From an uncultured Muribaculaceae bacterium (GTDB taxonomy: Bacteria > Bacteroidota > Bacteroidia > Bacteroidales > Muribaculaceae): DNA of 64,000 nt. Below are positions 19,006-27,507 of this stretch, piece by piece. The translations under genes and the position numbers were made by a program. The stretch is from contig CAKUJD010000004.1 in the NCBI GenBank assembly GCA_934661195.1, forward strand, positions 237,261 to 301,260. Direction: 5' to 3'. Every line of letters starts with the position of its first letter. Position 1 is the stretch's first letter. A model generated the notes under the pieces. It saw only the letters and a program-made list of their open reading frames with translations. It searched no databases and had not been told where the DNA came from.

Positions 19006-19824
19006 ATGGGTTATATAGTAACCGACACGAAAAAGGTGACCACCCGCCGCATCAAGCAGATGAAGGCCGATGGCGAGAAAATTGCGATGATCACATCCTA
19101 CGACTTCACCGTGGCCGGCCTGGTGGACCAGGCCGGAGTCGACATGATTCTGGTGGGCGACAGCGCAAGCAATGTGATGCAGGGCAATGCCACCACGCTC
19201 ACCATCACACTCGACGAGATGATAGTGTATGGCAAGACGGTGGCACGCGCGGCCAAGCGCGCCATGGTGGTGATGGACATGCCATTCGGCACCTATCAGG
19301 GCGACCCCTATGAGGCGCAGGCCAATGCCGTGCGCATAATGCGCGAGACGGGCGCCGACGCTGTTAAGCTTGAGGGCGGCAGCGAGGTGCGCCAGGCCAT
19401 CGAGATGATATTGCGCGCGGGCATTCCAGTGGTGGGCCACCTGGGACTCACGCCGCAGTCGGTCAACAAGTTTGGCGGCTATGGCGTGCGCGCCAAGGAT
19501 GAGGCCGAGGCCGCCCGATTTGAGGCCGATGCGCGCATGCTCGATGATATAGGCTGCTGCGCGGTGGTGTTCGAGAAAATCCCCGCCGCGCTTGCCTCCC
19601 GCGTCACCCCGCAGCTGTCGGTGCCCACCATAGGCATCGGCGCTGGCGCTGGCTGCGACGGCCAGGTGCTGGTGTTCCAAGACATGATAGGCATGAACAT
19701 GGGCTTCAAGCCCAAATTCCTGCGCACCTACAACAACCTTGGCGAGCAAATCATCGACTCGGTGGGCAACTATGTGACCGACGTAAAGGCCGGCACATTC
19801 CCCAACGACAGCGAGCACTACTGA
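19006..19824 (+). CDS. panB: 3-methyl-2-oxobutanoate hydroxymethyltransferase
   Basis: Cytoplasmic first enzyme of pantothenate synthesis: transfers a hydroxymethyl group from methylene-tetrahydrofolate to alpha-ketoisovalerate. 272 residues, full length. Visible motifs: MITSYDFTVAGLVDQAGVD, LVGDSASNVMQG (Mg-binding Asp), MDMPFGTYQ, VKLEGGSE, GHLGLTPQS, the FEKIP catalytic block, and PTIGIGAGAGCDGQVLV. A TIM barrel is expected. panC and panD are not in the window. It follows the PCMD gene by 19 nt and ends in a strong terminator. Confidence 0.97.
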   Translation: MGYIVTDTKKVTTRRIKQMKADGEKIAMITSYDFTVAGLVDQAGVDMILVGDSASNVMQGNATTLTITLDEMIVYGKTVARAAKRAMVVMDMPFGTYQGDPYEAQANAVRIMRETGADAVKLEGGSEVRQAIEMILRAGIPVVGHLGLTPQSVNKFGGYGVRAKDEAEAARFEADARMLDDIGCCAVVFEKIPAALASRVTPQLSVPTIGIGAGAGCDGQVLVFQDMIGMNMGFKPKFLRTYNNLGEQIIDSVGNYVTDVKAGTFPNDSEHY

Positions 19825-19849
19825 TTCCATCATATATTCTACGCACACG

Positions 19850-19898
19850 GCGTGGGCAGCCCCTTGCGGCAATGTGGGGACTGCCCACGCTTGCTTTT
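19850..19898 (+). terminator. Terminator after panB
   Basis: GCGTGGGCAG (19850-19859) pairs with CTGCCCACGC (19881-19890), extended inward by CCCC/GGGG with one bulged A; the tail TTGCTTTTG follows. Confidence 0.8.
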
Positions 19899-19969
19899 GT
19901 TGCACAGTTTGTTGCACTCGTATGGAAAAATAGTGGCGACACTATAGCAGATATGACTCGGAAAATCAC

Positions 19970-19977
19970 TACCTTTG
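19970..19977 (+). promoter_or_regulatory. -7 element before the TPR pair
   Basis: TACCTTTG fits TAnnTTTG and lies 25 nt before the ATG at 20003. No clear TTTG at the expected spacing upstream. Confidence 0.45.
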
Positions 19978-20002
19978 GCAATAATAACCATAAGTGTACG
20001 AA

Positions 20003-21664
20003 ATGAAGAAAACTAACCGACTGCTATTGGTCGCAGCAGCAATGGCTGCCTTAGCATTAGGCTCGCTGGCCACACGCGCCGACGATGCTGAATATAATCT
20101 TCAGCGCGCCATGGAGGCCCTTGCCAACGAGAACTACGACGAGGCAATGAAGTATGCCAGCGCCGTGATATCAGATGCCCCCGACCAACCCTATGGGTGG
20201 ATGCTGGCGTCGCGCGTGTGCAGCAGCACCAACCACCCGGGCGCGGCGCTCAGCACGGCCGACAAGGCCATGACGCTGCTTTCGTCAAAGGACAAGGAGC
20301 TGCGCGCGCAAATTTTTTGCCAAAAGGCCGATGTGCTAACCTCGCTCAACGACAGCTCGGCCGAGGCCCTGCAGTTCTACAACCGTGCCGTGGAGCTGTG
20401 CCCGCGCGACACCGACTACCTCCAGAGCCGCGCCGAATGGTATTACAATAACAAGCGATATGACGAGTCGGACGCCGACTTCAAGCGCATGCTGTCGCTT
20501 AGCCCTGGCAGCTGGTATGCCCGCATGGGCATGGCCCGCAATGCAATCGAGACCAAGCGCTATGCCGACGCCATTCCACTTGTCGACGCTGTTCTGGCCA
20601 CCGACAGTGCCTATTATCAGGCCTACGCATTCCGTGCTGAGGCCCGAATGGGACTCAAGCAGTGGCGCGAGGCTGCAGCCGATGTGGCCAAGGCGCTCAC
20701 CGATGGTAACAACGATGCACTGACGCAACTGCGCCGCATCATTGACTCGGTGCCGCAAATGGCCACTCCCGTGATGGAGGCTTGCGCCGACACCGCCGCC
20801 ACGGCCGACCGCTATCTGCAGCTTGGGTGGGCCAACCAGCAACTGATGCGCTATGCCGATGCTCTTAAATTCTACCTAAAAGCCGACTCGGTGGAGTCGT
20901 CGGCAATGTCGTGCAACTATGTGGCGCGAATGTGCGACCACTTGGGTATGACCGGTGAGGCTGTGAGGTGGGACGAGAAATCCATTGCCGCCGACAGCAC
21001 AATGTATGTGCAGTTGTGGTACCTTGCCGACAGCTACACCGACTGTGGCAAGCTCGATTCGGCCCTGACCACCCTCAACCGCTACATATCGCTTGTGCCC
21101 GACGACGGCGACGGCTACTTCAGCCGCGGCCGAATATACGAAATGCGCCGCCAGTATGCCGACGCCCTCGACGACTACGACTTTGCCGTGGTGCTCTCTG
21201 ACGCCAACTCCAATGTGCACTTCTACCGCGCCAGGGTGCTTGACGCACTGGGCCGTAAGGCCGAAGCCCGCAAGGAGTATGGACGCACGGTGGCCACCGA
21301 CACCGCTGTGATGTCGCTCACTCCGCTGGCGCTGCATGCCTTGGGCGGTGTGGCAAGGGCGCGCGCCGTGGCCGACTCGCTGGCCACCGACACCACCTTG
21401 TCGTGCTACTCCCGCCTGCTGGTGGCCGGCTACTATGCCACCGCGGGCCTCACCGACGCCGCCCTGCAGCAGCTAGAGGCGGCCACGGCCAAGGGCTACA
21501 TGCCTGCCACCGTCATTACCCGCGCAGGCTACTTCGACAGCCTAAGCCAGCTGCCCCGCTACAAGCAGATAATGGCCGCTCACGCCCAACGGCAGCAGGC
21601 CCTGGTGCAGCGGTTTGCCAAGAGACTCCACATTACATCAACTGAAAATTCCAAAAATCAATGA
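20003..21664 (+). CDS. Exported tetratricopeptide-repeat protein
   Basis: 553 residues. A signal peptide (MKKTNRLLLVAAAMAALALG, cleavage near TRADD) is followed by about twelve TPR units, e.g. NLQRAMEALANENYDEAMKY, ALQFYNRAVELCPRDTDYL, DALKFYLKADSVES and DALDDYDFAVVLSDANSNV. TPR proteins are scaffolds; no catalytic domain is present. The ATG at 20003 is chosen over the GTG nine bases upstream because the signal peptide starts there. Its stop overlaps the start of the next TPR gene by 4 nt (ATGA), showing translational coupling, so the two proteins probably work together in the periplasm or on the surface. Confidence 0.85.
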   Translation: MKKTNRLLLVAAAMAALALGSLATRADDAEYNLQRAMEALANENYDEAMKYASAVISDAPDQPYGWMLASRVCSSTNHPGAALSTADKAMTLLSSKDKELRAQIFCQKADVLTSLNDSSAEALQFYNRAVELCPRDTDYLQSRAEWYYNNKRYDESDADFKRMLSLSPGSWYARMGMARNAIETKRYADAIPLVDAVLATDSAYYQAYAFRAEARMGLKQWREAAADVAKALTDGNNDALTQLRRIIDSVPQMATPVMEACADTAATADRYLQLGWANQQLMRYADALKFYLKADSVESSAMSCNYVARMCDHLGMTGEAVRWDEKSIAADSTMYVQLWYLADSYTDCGKLDSALTTLNRYISLVPDDGDGYFSRGRIYEMRRQYADALDDYDFAVVLSDANSNVHFYRARVLDALGRKAEARKEYGRTVATDTAVMSLTPLALHALGGVARARAVADSLATDTTLSCYSRLLVAGYYATAGLTDAALQQLEAATAKGYMPATVITRAGYFDSLSQLPRYKQIMAAHAQRQQALVQRFAKRLHITSTENSKNQ

Positions 21665-23715
21665 AATATCGTATAATCACACTAATGCTTGCAGCCCTCA
21701 TCGGGGCATCGGCCGTGATGGCAAAAGAGGTGAAGCGCCCAGAGTCGTACAACTACAAGCGCGGCCTTGAGTGCATCAAGCAGAATGATCTGGAGCAAGC
21801 CTCCGACTACTTAAACAAGGAACTCAGCGAGAATCCGAAAAACGGCTACGCCATGCTGCAGCTTGCCGCCATCAGCAACGACAAGCACGACTACGGCAAA
21901 GCCCTGACGCAGGTCAACGATGCTATGGCACTCATTCCTAAAAAGGATGCGCAGTATGTGAGCCAGTCGCTGCTGTACCGCGGCTTCATTTACGAGAACC
22001 TTGAGCGCAACGACGATGCTCTGGCCGACTATGCCAAGGCCGCCCAGGCGTGGCCCGGCAAGGATGTGCAGCCCTATATGCGCATGGGACGCCTGCTGAC
22101 GTCGCTCAAGCGCTACGACGAGGCCGATGCTGCCCTGCGCAAGGCCCTGGGCATAGAGTCGGGCAGCGCCAAAGCCTATGCGCTGCTTTCGGCCAACGAG
22201 TATGACCGCGGCAATTACAAGCGGGCCTACGACGATGCCGACTATGCCGCCAAGCTCGAGCCGACCTACCTCGACGCATATGTGCGGCGCAGCCAGGCAT
22301 CGGCAAAACTGGGCAAGTGGAACGATGCCGTCGACGATGCCCTCACCGCCATCGACGACGGACTCAGCTTTGAGGGCCTGAATCTGTTCGACACCATTGT
22401 GGATTCGGCCTATCTGCAACTCAGCGTCAAGCTTAAGGTGAAGGCGCTGAAGACGCCCGACAATGAGATGTGGCCTCTGGTGCGCGCGCTGTGCTGCGAG
22501 AAGAAGAACAAGTTTGCCGATGCCATCGACTGCTATGCCGAGGCCAAGCACAAGGGCGTGAGCGATGATGTGACCGAACCGCGCGTGGCGCTGTGCTACA
22601 TGATGCTGGGCGACTACAAGCGCAGCATTGAGCACTACAGCACCGCCATTGCCGCCGACTCCACCGACCACTCGCTGCTGCTGCAGCTGGCCAACGCCTA
22701 CGACCTGATGGGCGATGAGAAAAACGCCATGGCAATGGCCGACAAGTATATCAAGGCCGAGCCGGGCGATGCCGACGGCTATAGCAGCCGCGCCAGCTGG
22801 CGGTTCTACAACAAAGACTACAAGGGGGCACTCGACGACTGCAACACCGCCTTGGCCGTCGACCCCGACAATGCCGAAGCCATGGTGCGCCGCATGCGCG
22901 TCAACCAGGTGCTGGGCAACGATGCCGCGGCGCGGGCCGACGGGGCCAAACTGATTGCCGCCGACACCATCCCCGACAAGCCGCAGCTCAACACCGCCTA
23001 CGCCCAGTTCTATATGGGCGACGCTGCCGCGGCTCTTGCCACGGCTAAAAAGGTGTGTGCCGACACCACCGACTTCAGCCAAGCCTACAATTTGGCCTGC
23101 ATCTATGCCCTGACAGGCGACAAGTGCCGTGCCATGAGTCTGCTTGAACTGTCGCTGCGCGAGGGCATGACGCAGTTGCACCACATAAGCCGCGACCCCG
23201 ACTTTGCATCGATGCGCGACGATTCCGACTTCAAGGCGCTGCTCGCCCGCTACAAGGATAAACTCGATGCCAGCTTGGTGGCAGTGGTTGCCGACAGCGC
23301 TAACTACACCACCCACGTGGTGGAAGTGCCGTTTACCAAAGAGGGCGGCGTGCTTAAGGTGAAATGCACCGTCAACGGCCTGCCGCTGCACTTCGTGTTC
23401 GACACTGGTGCCAGCGACCTCACCATGTCGACCGTCGAAGCAACTTTCATGCTCAAAAACGACTACCTTGGCCAGGCCGACATTGTGGGCCGCCAAAACT
23501 ATATGACCGCCAACGGCGACATCAGCGAGGGCACCGTGGTGCGCCTGCGCAACGTGCGCTTTGCCGGGCTTAGCCTCGACAACGTGTCGGCCTCAATCGT
23601 CAGCAGCCAGCAGGCTCCGCTGCTGCTCGGCCAGTCGGTGCTCAACAAACTTGGCAAGGTGGAAATCGACTACGCCAAGCGTGTGATAAGGGTCACCACC
23701 CGGGTGCGCAAGTAG
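21661..23715 (+). CDS. TPR protein fused to a retropepsin-like aspartic protease domain
   Basis: 684 residues. After a signal peptide (MKYRIITLMLAALIGASAVM) there are about thirteen TPR units to residue 545 (e.g. DALADYAKAAQAWPGKDVQ, GALDDCNTALAVDPDNAEA). From about 565 a pepsin-like clan AA domain follows: LKVKCTVNGLPLHFVFDTGA with the active-site D581-T-G-A-S, the flap region GRQNYMTANGDISEGTVVRL and the closing LLLGQSVLNKLGKVEIDY. Retropepsins of this type have one active site per chain and dimerise. All needed residues are present. It overlaps the preceding TPR gene by 4 nt. The substrate is unknown. Confidence 0.87.
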   Translation: MKYRIITLMLAALIGASAVMAKEVKRPESYNYKRGLECIKQNDLEQASDYLNKELSENPKNGYAMLQLAAISNDKHDYGKALTQVNDAMALIPKKDAQYVSQSLLYRGFIYENLERNDDALADYAKAAQAWPGKDVQPYMRMGRLLTSLKRYDEADAALRKALGIESGSAKAYALLSANEYDRGNYKRAYDDADYAAKLEPTYLDAYVRRSQASAKLGKWNDAVDDALTAIDDGLSFEGLNLFDTIVDSAYLQLSVKLKVKALKTPDNEMWPLVRALCCEKKNKFADAIDCYAEAKHKGVSDDVTEPRVALCYMMLGDYKRSIEHYSTAIAADSTDHSLLLQLANAYDLMGDEKNAMAMADKYIKAEPGDADGYSSRASWRFYNKDYKGALDDCNTALAVDPDNAEAMVRRMRVNQVLGNDAAARADGAKLIAADTIPDKPQLNTAYAQFYMGDAAAALATAKKVCADTTDFSQAYNLACIYALTGDKCRAMSLLELSLREGMTQLHHISRDPDFASMRDDSDFKALLARYKDKLDASLVAVVADSANYTTHVVEVPFTKEGGVLKVKCTVNGLPLHFVFDTGASDLTMSTVEATFMLKNDYLGQADIVGRQNYMTANGDISEGTVVRLRNVRFAGLSLDNVSASIVSSQQAPLLLGQSVLNKLGKVEIDYAKRVIRVTTRVRK

Positions 23716-23724
23716 GATTATAGG

Positions 23725-23773
23725 AAAAAACAGCGGCGGCGCAGAGTGCTTTGTGTGCAACTCTGCGCCGCCG
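23725..23773 (-). terminator. Terminator for the minus-strand dehydrogenase gene
   Basis: CGGCGGCGCAGAG (23734-23746) and CTCTGCGCCGCCG (23761-23773) form a 13-bp stem between convergent genes. On the minus strand it is followed by TTTTTT (23730-23725); the plus-strand tail is weak. Confidence 0.75.
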
Positions 23774-23808
23774 TCGTTGTGTGTGCAGTTCAGCGAGCGT
23801 GTGGCCTC

Positions 23809-25005
23809 TTAAAGCTCAAGGTCGCCGTTCAGAATTTCGTTTTTGGGCAGGCCCTGCTCATCGAGCACGGCAAGGAACGGATCGGGGTCGAACTCCTCCA
23901 CATTGTGCACGCCCGGCTTCTTCCACAAGCCCTTGAGGAACATCATCGCGCCTGCCATGGCGGGCACGCCGGTGGTGTAGCTCACGGCCTGCATTCCGGT
24001 CTCCTCGTAGGCCTTGTGGTGGTCGCAGTTGTTGTAGATGTAGTAGGTGAGCGGCTTTCCCTGCTTGTCGAGTCCGCTTATGCGGCAGCCAATCGAAGTC
24101 TGGCCGGTGTAGTTCTTGCCCAGTTCCTTGGGGTTGGGCAGCACCGCCTTGAGGAATTGCAGCGGCACTATCTCCTGGCCCTGATACATTATGGGCTTGA
24201 TGCTGGCCATGCCTATGTCTTGAATCACGCGCAGGTGGGTGAGGTATTCCTGTCCGAACGTCATCCAGAAGCGTGCGCGCTTAATGGTTGGGAAGTTAAT
24301 CACCAGCGACTCCAGCTCCTCGTGATACATAAGGTAGCTCTCGCGCTTGCCAATCTCGGGGTAGGTGAGGGCCTTGTGAATTTCGAGCGCGCCAGTCTCC
24401 ACCCACTTGCCGTCTTGATAGTAGCGGCCCTTTTGGGTGATTTCGCGAATGTTGATTTCGGGGTTGAAGTTGGTGGCGAAAGCCTTGCCGTGGTTGCCTG
24501 CATTGCAGTCCACAATGTCGAGCGTCTCCATTTTGCTGAAGTGGTGTTTGGCGGCATAGGCGGTGTAGACTCCGCTCACGCCCGGGTCGAAGCCGCAGCC
24601 CAGAATGGCCGTGAGGCCGGCCTTCTCAAAGCGCTCGCGGTAGGCCCACTGCCAGCTGTATTCGAAGTGGGCCACATCGCGCGGCTCGTAGTTGGCCGTG
24701 TCGAGGTAGTTCACGCCGCACTCCAGGCACGCGTCCATTATGGTGAGGTCCTGATAGGGCAGGGCAAGGTTGATCACCAACTGTGGCTTGTGCTTCTTGA
24801 GCAGGGCCACCAGCTGCTTCACATCGTCGGCGTCCACCTGGTCGGTGGTGATGTTGGGGGCGCCGATGGCTTTAGCCACGGCGTCGCACTTTTCTTTGTG
24901 GCGCGATGCGATCACGATTTCGTTGAACACATCGGGGTTTTTGGCGCACTTGCAGGCACACACGGTGCCCACGCCGCCGCAACCAATAATTAATACCTTA
25001 TTCAT
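23809..25005 (-). CDS. Saccharopine-dehydrogenase family protein, probable carboxynorspermidine dehydrogenase
   Basis: 398 residues, cytoplasmic. The N-terminal Rossmann motif is KVLIIGCGGVGTVCACKCAK (NADPH), then VINLALPYQDLTIMDACLE, GVNYLDTANYEP and GCGFDPGVSGVYTAYAAKHH. The size and these blocks fit the bacterial carboxy(nor)spermidine dehydrogenase group, which reductively condenses aspartate semialdehyde with a diamine in the alternative spermidine pathway used by Bacteroidota, rather than lysine-forming saccharopine dehydrogenase. The decarboxylase partner is not in the window. It lies 59 nt behind mgtE on the same strand, with a terminator downstream, so it may be the last gene of an rsmA-mgtE unit. 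Confidence 0.85.
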   Translation of the reverse strand: MNKVLIIGCGGVGTVCACKCAKNPDVFNEIVIASRHKEKCDAVAKAIGAPNITTDQVDADDVKQLVALLKKHKPQLVINLALPYQDLTIMDACLECGVNYLDTANYEPRDVAHFEYSWQWAYRERFEKAGLTAILGCGFDPGVSGVYTAYAAKHHFSKMETLDIVDCNAGNHGKAFATNFNPEINIREITQKGRYYQDGKWVETGALEIHKALTYPEIGKRESYLMYHEELESLVINFPTIKRARFWMTFGQEYLTHLRVIQDIGMASIKPIMYQGQEIVPLQFLKAVLPNPKELGKNYTGQTSIGCRISGLDKQGKPLTYYIYNNCDHHKAYEETGMQAVSYTTGVPAMAGAMMFLKGLWKKPGVHNVEEFDPDPFLAVLDEQGLPKNEILNGDLEL

Positions 25006-25064
25006 TCGTCTTTTTTTGAAAAAAATTATTGTTGTCGTTTCTTTTGGTCGTTGCCAGTTCCCTT

Positions 25065-26456
25065 TTAGCCAAACATGGTGCGCGAAATGGTCTCGATAAG
25101 CACCGAGCTGATGCTCATGTATATGAGCATGCCCACAATGTCGTCGGTGATTGATATGAATGGGCCCGTGGCTATGGCGGGGTCAATCTTCAGCTTTTCG
25201 AGCGTCATGGGCACGAAGGTGCCGAATATCGAGGCGAAAATCACAACGCAGAACAGCGACAGCGACACGGCCATTGTGGTCACGTGGGCGCGCCACGGGT
25301 CGGGGTCGCTGGGGTTGATGCAGTTGTAGATGAACACCACCGCCGATATGAACACGGCGTTGAGCAGGGCCACGCCCAGCTCCTTAATGAGGTGGCGCAT
25401 GGCGTTGCGTATGTTGAGGCTGCCGTTGGCCAGGCCCTGCACCACGATTGCGCTCGACTGTGTGCCCACGTTGCCGCCCGTGCCGCCAATAAGCGGGATG
25501 AACATGGCCATGCCCGGCAGCACCTGCAGCAGCGAGGTGTCGTAGCCGCCAATGATGCACGAGTTGGTGATGCCGCCCACCATGCCTATCACAAGCCATG
25601 GCAGGCGCGCCTTCACCTGCACGAATATGTTGTCGTCGGTTTCGATGTCGGTCGAGATACCGGATGCCAGCTGGTAGTCGCGCTCGCTTTGCTCGCGCAC
25701 CTCGTCCATGATGTCGTCCACGGTGATGCGCCCCACCAGTCGGCCTATCGAGTCGACCACGGGCATTGCCACGAGGTCGTATTTCTCAAAGTCGAGCGCC
25801 ACATCGTCGATGGGCGTCTCGGTGGTCACCGATATGGGGTCGGTGATCATCACATGCTTTATTTTGCTGGCCGAGGGGTTGGTGATTATCTTTTTGATGG
25901 GGAACACGCCGCGCAGGCGGTTGTCGTCGTCCACCACATACACGTTGTAGATCTCGTCCATGTCCTCGGCCTGGTCGCGCATGGCCTTTATGCACTCGGG
26001 CATCGACAGGTTTTCGTTCACCACAATCATCTCGGTGCTCATGTGGCCGCCGGCAGTGTCTTCGCTGTATTGCAGCAGGTCCACGATGTCGCCTGCCTGC
26101 TCCACATCGTCGATGTGCTTTATCACATCGTCGCGGTCTTCCTTGTCGAGTTCCTGAATCACGTCGACGGCGTCGTTGGCGTCCATTTGCTCCAGCTTGC
26201 GCGCTATGGCCTCGTTGGGCATCAGTTCCAGCAGGTCGTGCCGCTGGTCTTCGTCAAGTTCGATCAGCACGTCGGCAGCCGTCTCCTCGTCGAGCTGCTT
26301 CAGCAGGTATTCGGCGTCGTCGGTGTCGAGGTGTGAAATCAGTTCGGCAATGTCGGCCGGATGCAGGTCGGTGATCTCCGCTTTCAGGGCATCGGCGTTG
26401 TTGCTCTTTATGATGTCCTCAATCTTGTCGATGTATTGGCTGTTAAATTCCTTCAT
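25065..26456 (-). CDS. mgtE: MgtE-type magnesium channel/transporter
   Basis: 463 residues, inner membrane. Order: N-terminal superhelical MgtE_N domain (about 1-125; LHPADIAELISHLDTDDAEY), two CBS domains (about 130-255; GGHMSTEMIVVNENLSMPE, HVMITDPISVTTETPIDDV, GRLVGRITVDDIMDEV), a linker helix and five transmembrane helices (about 285-463) with GGTGGNVGTQSSAIVVQGL, the MgtE pore signature. The N and CBS domains sense Mg2+ and gate the dimeric pore. It starts 17 nt after the rsmA stop; the two are surely cotranscribed. Confidence 0.95.
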   Translation of the reverse strand: MKEFNSQYIDKIEDIIKSNNADALKAEITDLHPADIAELISHLDTDDAEYLLKQLDEETAADVLIELDEDQRHDLLELMPNEAIARKLEQMDANDAVDVIQELDKEDRDDVIKHIDDVEQAGDIVDLLQYSEDTAGGHMSTEMIVVNENLSMPECIKAMRDQAEDMDEIYNVYVVDDDNRLRGVFPIKKIITNPSASKIKHVMITDPISVTTETPIDDVALDFEKYDLVAMPVVDSIGRLVGRITVDDIMDEVREQSERDYQLASGISTDIETDDNIFVQVKARLPWLVIGMVGGITNSCIIGGYDTSLLQVLPGMAMFIPLIGGTGGNVGTQSSAIVVQGLANGSLNIRNAMRHLIKELGVALLNAVFISAVVFIYNCINPSDPDPWRAHVTTMAVSLSLFCVVIFASIFGTFVPMTLEKLKIDPAIATGPFISITDDIVGMLIYMSISSVLIETISRTMFG

Positions 26457-26473
26457 TGCTCCACTCTCTTGTT

Positions 26474-27274
26474 TTAGTCGTTGCCGGCGGCCTGGGCCCG
26501 AGCCTTGGCCACCATATTGGTTAACTCTATGAAATCGTCCACACTCAGCTGCTCGGGGCGCAGCCCCATGAAGCTGCTTTCAAGCACCGCGCTGCCCTTG
26601 GGCACGAGTGGCTTCAGGGAGTTGCGCAGCGTCTTGCGCCGCTGCCCGAACGTGGTTTTCACCACCGTCTTGAACAGCCTCTCGTCGCAGTCCAGGCTGG
26701 TGACGCTGTTGCGGGTGAGCTTCACCACGCCCGACTTTACTTTGGGTGGAGGGTTGAACACGTTCTCATCGACGGTGAACAGGTATTCCACGTCATACCA
26801 TGCCTGCAGCAGCACCGACAGTATGCCGCGCGTCTTGCTGCCGGGCTTGGCCGCCAGCCTTTGCGCCACTTCGCGCTGCAGCATGCCGCTGCAGCATTCC
26901 ACTTGGTCTTTGTAGTCGAGCACCTTGAAGAATATCTGCGACGAGATGTTGTAGGGGTAGTTGCCTATGATGCAGAATTTGCCGTTGCCCACCGCCTTGT
27001 GCAGGTCGAGCTTGAGAAAGTCGTCGGCTATTATCCGGTCCTGCAGCTGTGGAAACGCTTCGTTGAGGTAGTCCACCGACTCGCCGTCGAGCTCCACCAC
27101 TTTCAGGTCGAGGCCGTCGGCAAGCAGGTATTGGGTGAGCACGCCCATGCCCGGGCCCACTTCCACCACAGGCAGGCTCGTGTGCCCGCTCAGGGTGTCG
27201 GCAATGCGTCGGGCTATCGACAGGTCGGTGAGAAAGTGCTGCCCGAGTGCTTTTTTTGCTTTTACCTGTTGCAT
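26474..27274 (-). CDS. rsmA: 16S rRNA (adenine1518-N6/adenine1519-N6)-dimethyltransferase
   Basis: Also known as KsgA; dimethylates the two adjacent adenines in the 3' terminal hairpin of 16S rRNA during small-subunit assembly. 266 residues, full length. Visible: KKALGQHFLTDLSIARRIAD, SAM motif I VEVGPGMGVLTQYL, motif II VVELDGE, the catalytic motif IV as NYPYNISSQI (NLPYN in most homologues), QREVAQRLAAKPGSKTRGIL and FNPPPKVKSGVVKL. First gene of the rsmA-mgtE(-dehydrogenase) unit. Confidence 0.96.
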   Translation of the reverse strand: MQQVKAKKALGQHFLTDLSIARRIADTLSGHTSLPVVEVGPGMGVLTQYLLADGLDLKVVELDGESVDYLNEAFPQLQDRIIADDFLKLDLHKAVGNGKFCIIGNYPYNISSQIFFKVLDYKDQVECCSGMLQREVAQRLAAKPGSKTRGILSVLLQAWYDVEYLFTVDENVFNPPPKVKSGVVKLTRNSVTSLDCDERLFKTVVKTTFGQRRKTLRNSLKPLVPKGSAVLESSFMGLRPEQLSVDDFIELTNMVAKARAQAAGND

Positions 27275-27356
27275 GCGGTTGTGATGTCTGTTTTGTTTGC
27301 AGTCTGGTTAAACGATGCGGCCAGTCGAGCGGCCGCGAGTATAAAATGCGCCTTGC

Positions 27357-27406
27357 TTTGCAGCAAAACCGATAAAATCAATTATCTTTGCAATCTTACA
27401 AAGATA
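27357..27406. promoter_or_regulatory. Interlocked divergent promoters of the flippase-like gene and rsmA
   Basis: Plus strand: TTTG (27357-27360), 22 nt, TATCTTTG (27383-27390), a clear promoter with a start near 27397. Minus strand: TATCTTTG at 27406-27399, with a start near 27392 toward rsmA but no good -33. The two -7 boxes form an 8-bp inverted repeat with 8 nt between them, so only one polymerase could bind at a time. Confidence 0.6.
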
Positions 27407-27507
27407 GTGCTTGCGCGCCTAATTATGAAGCCGTGTGCGCTGTTTTTTGACCTCCTTAGCGGAGAAATGCAATTTTTTTAACGTTTCAATAACTTTTCTG
27501 AGTCAAG

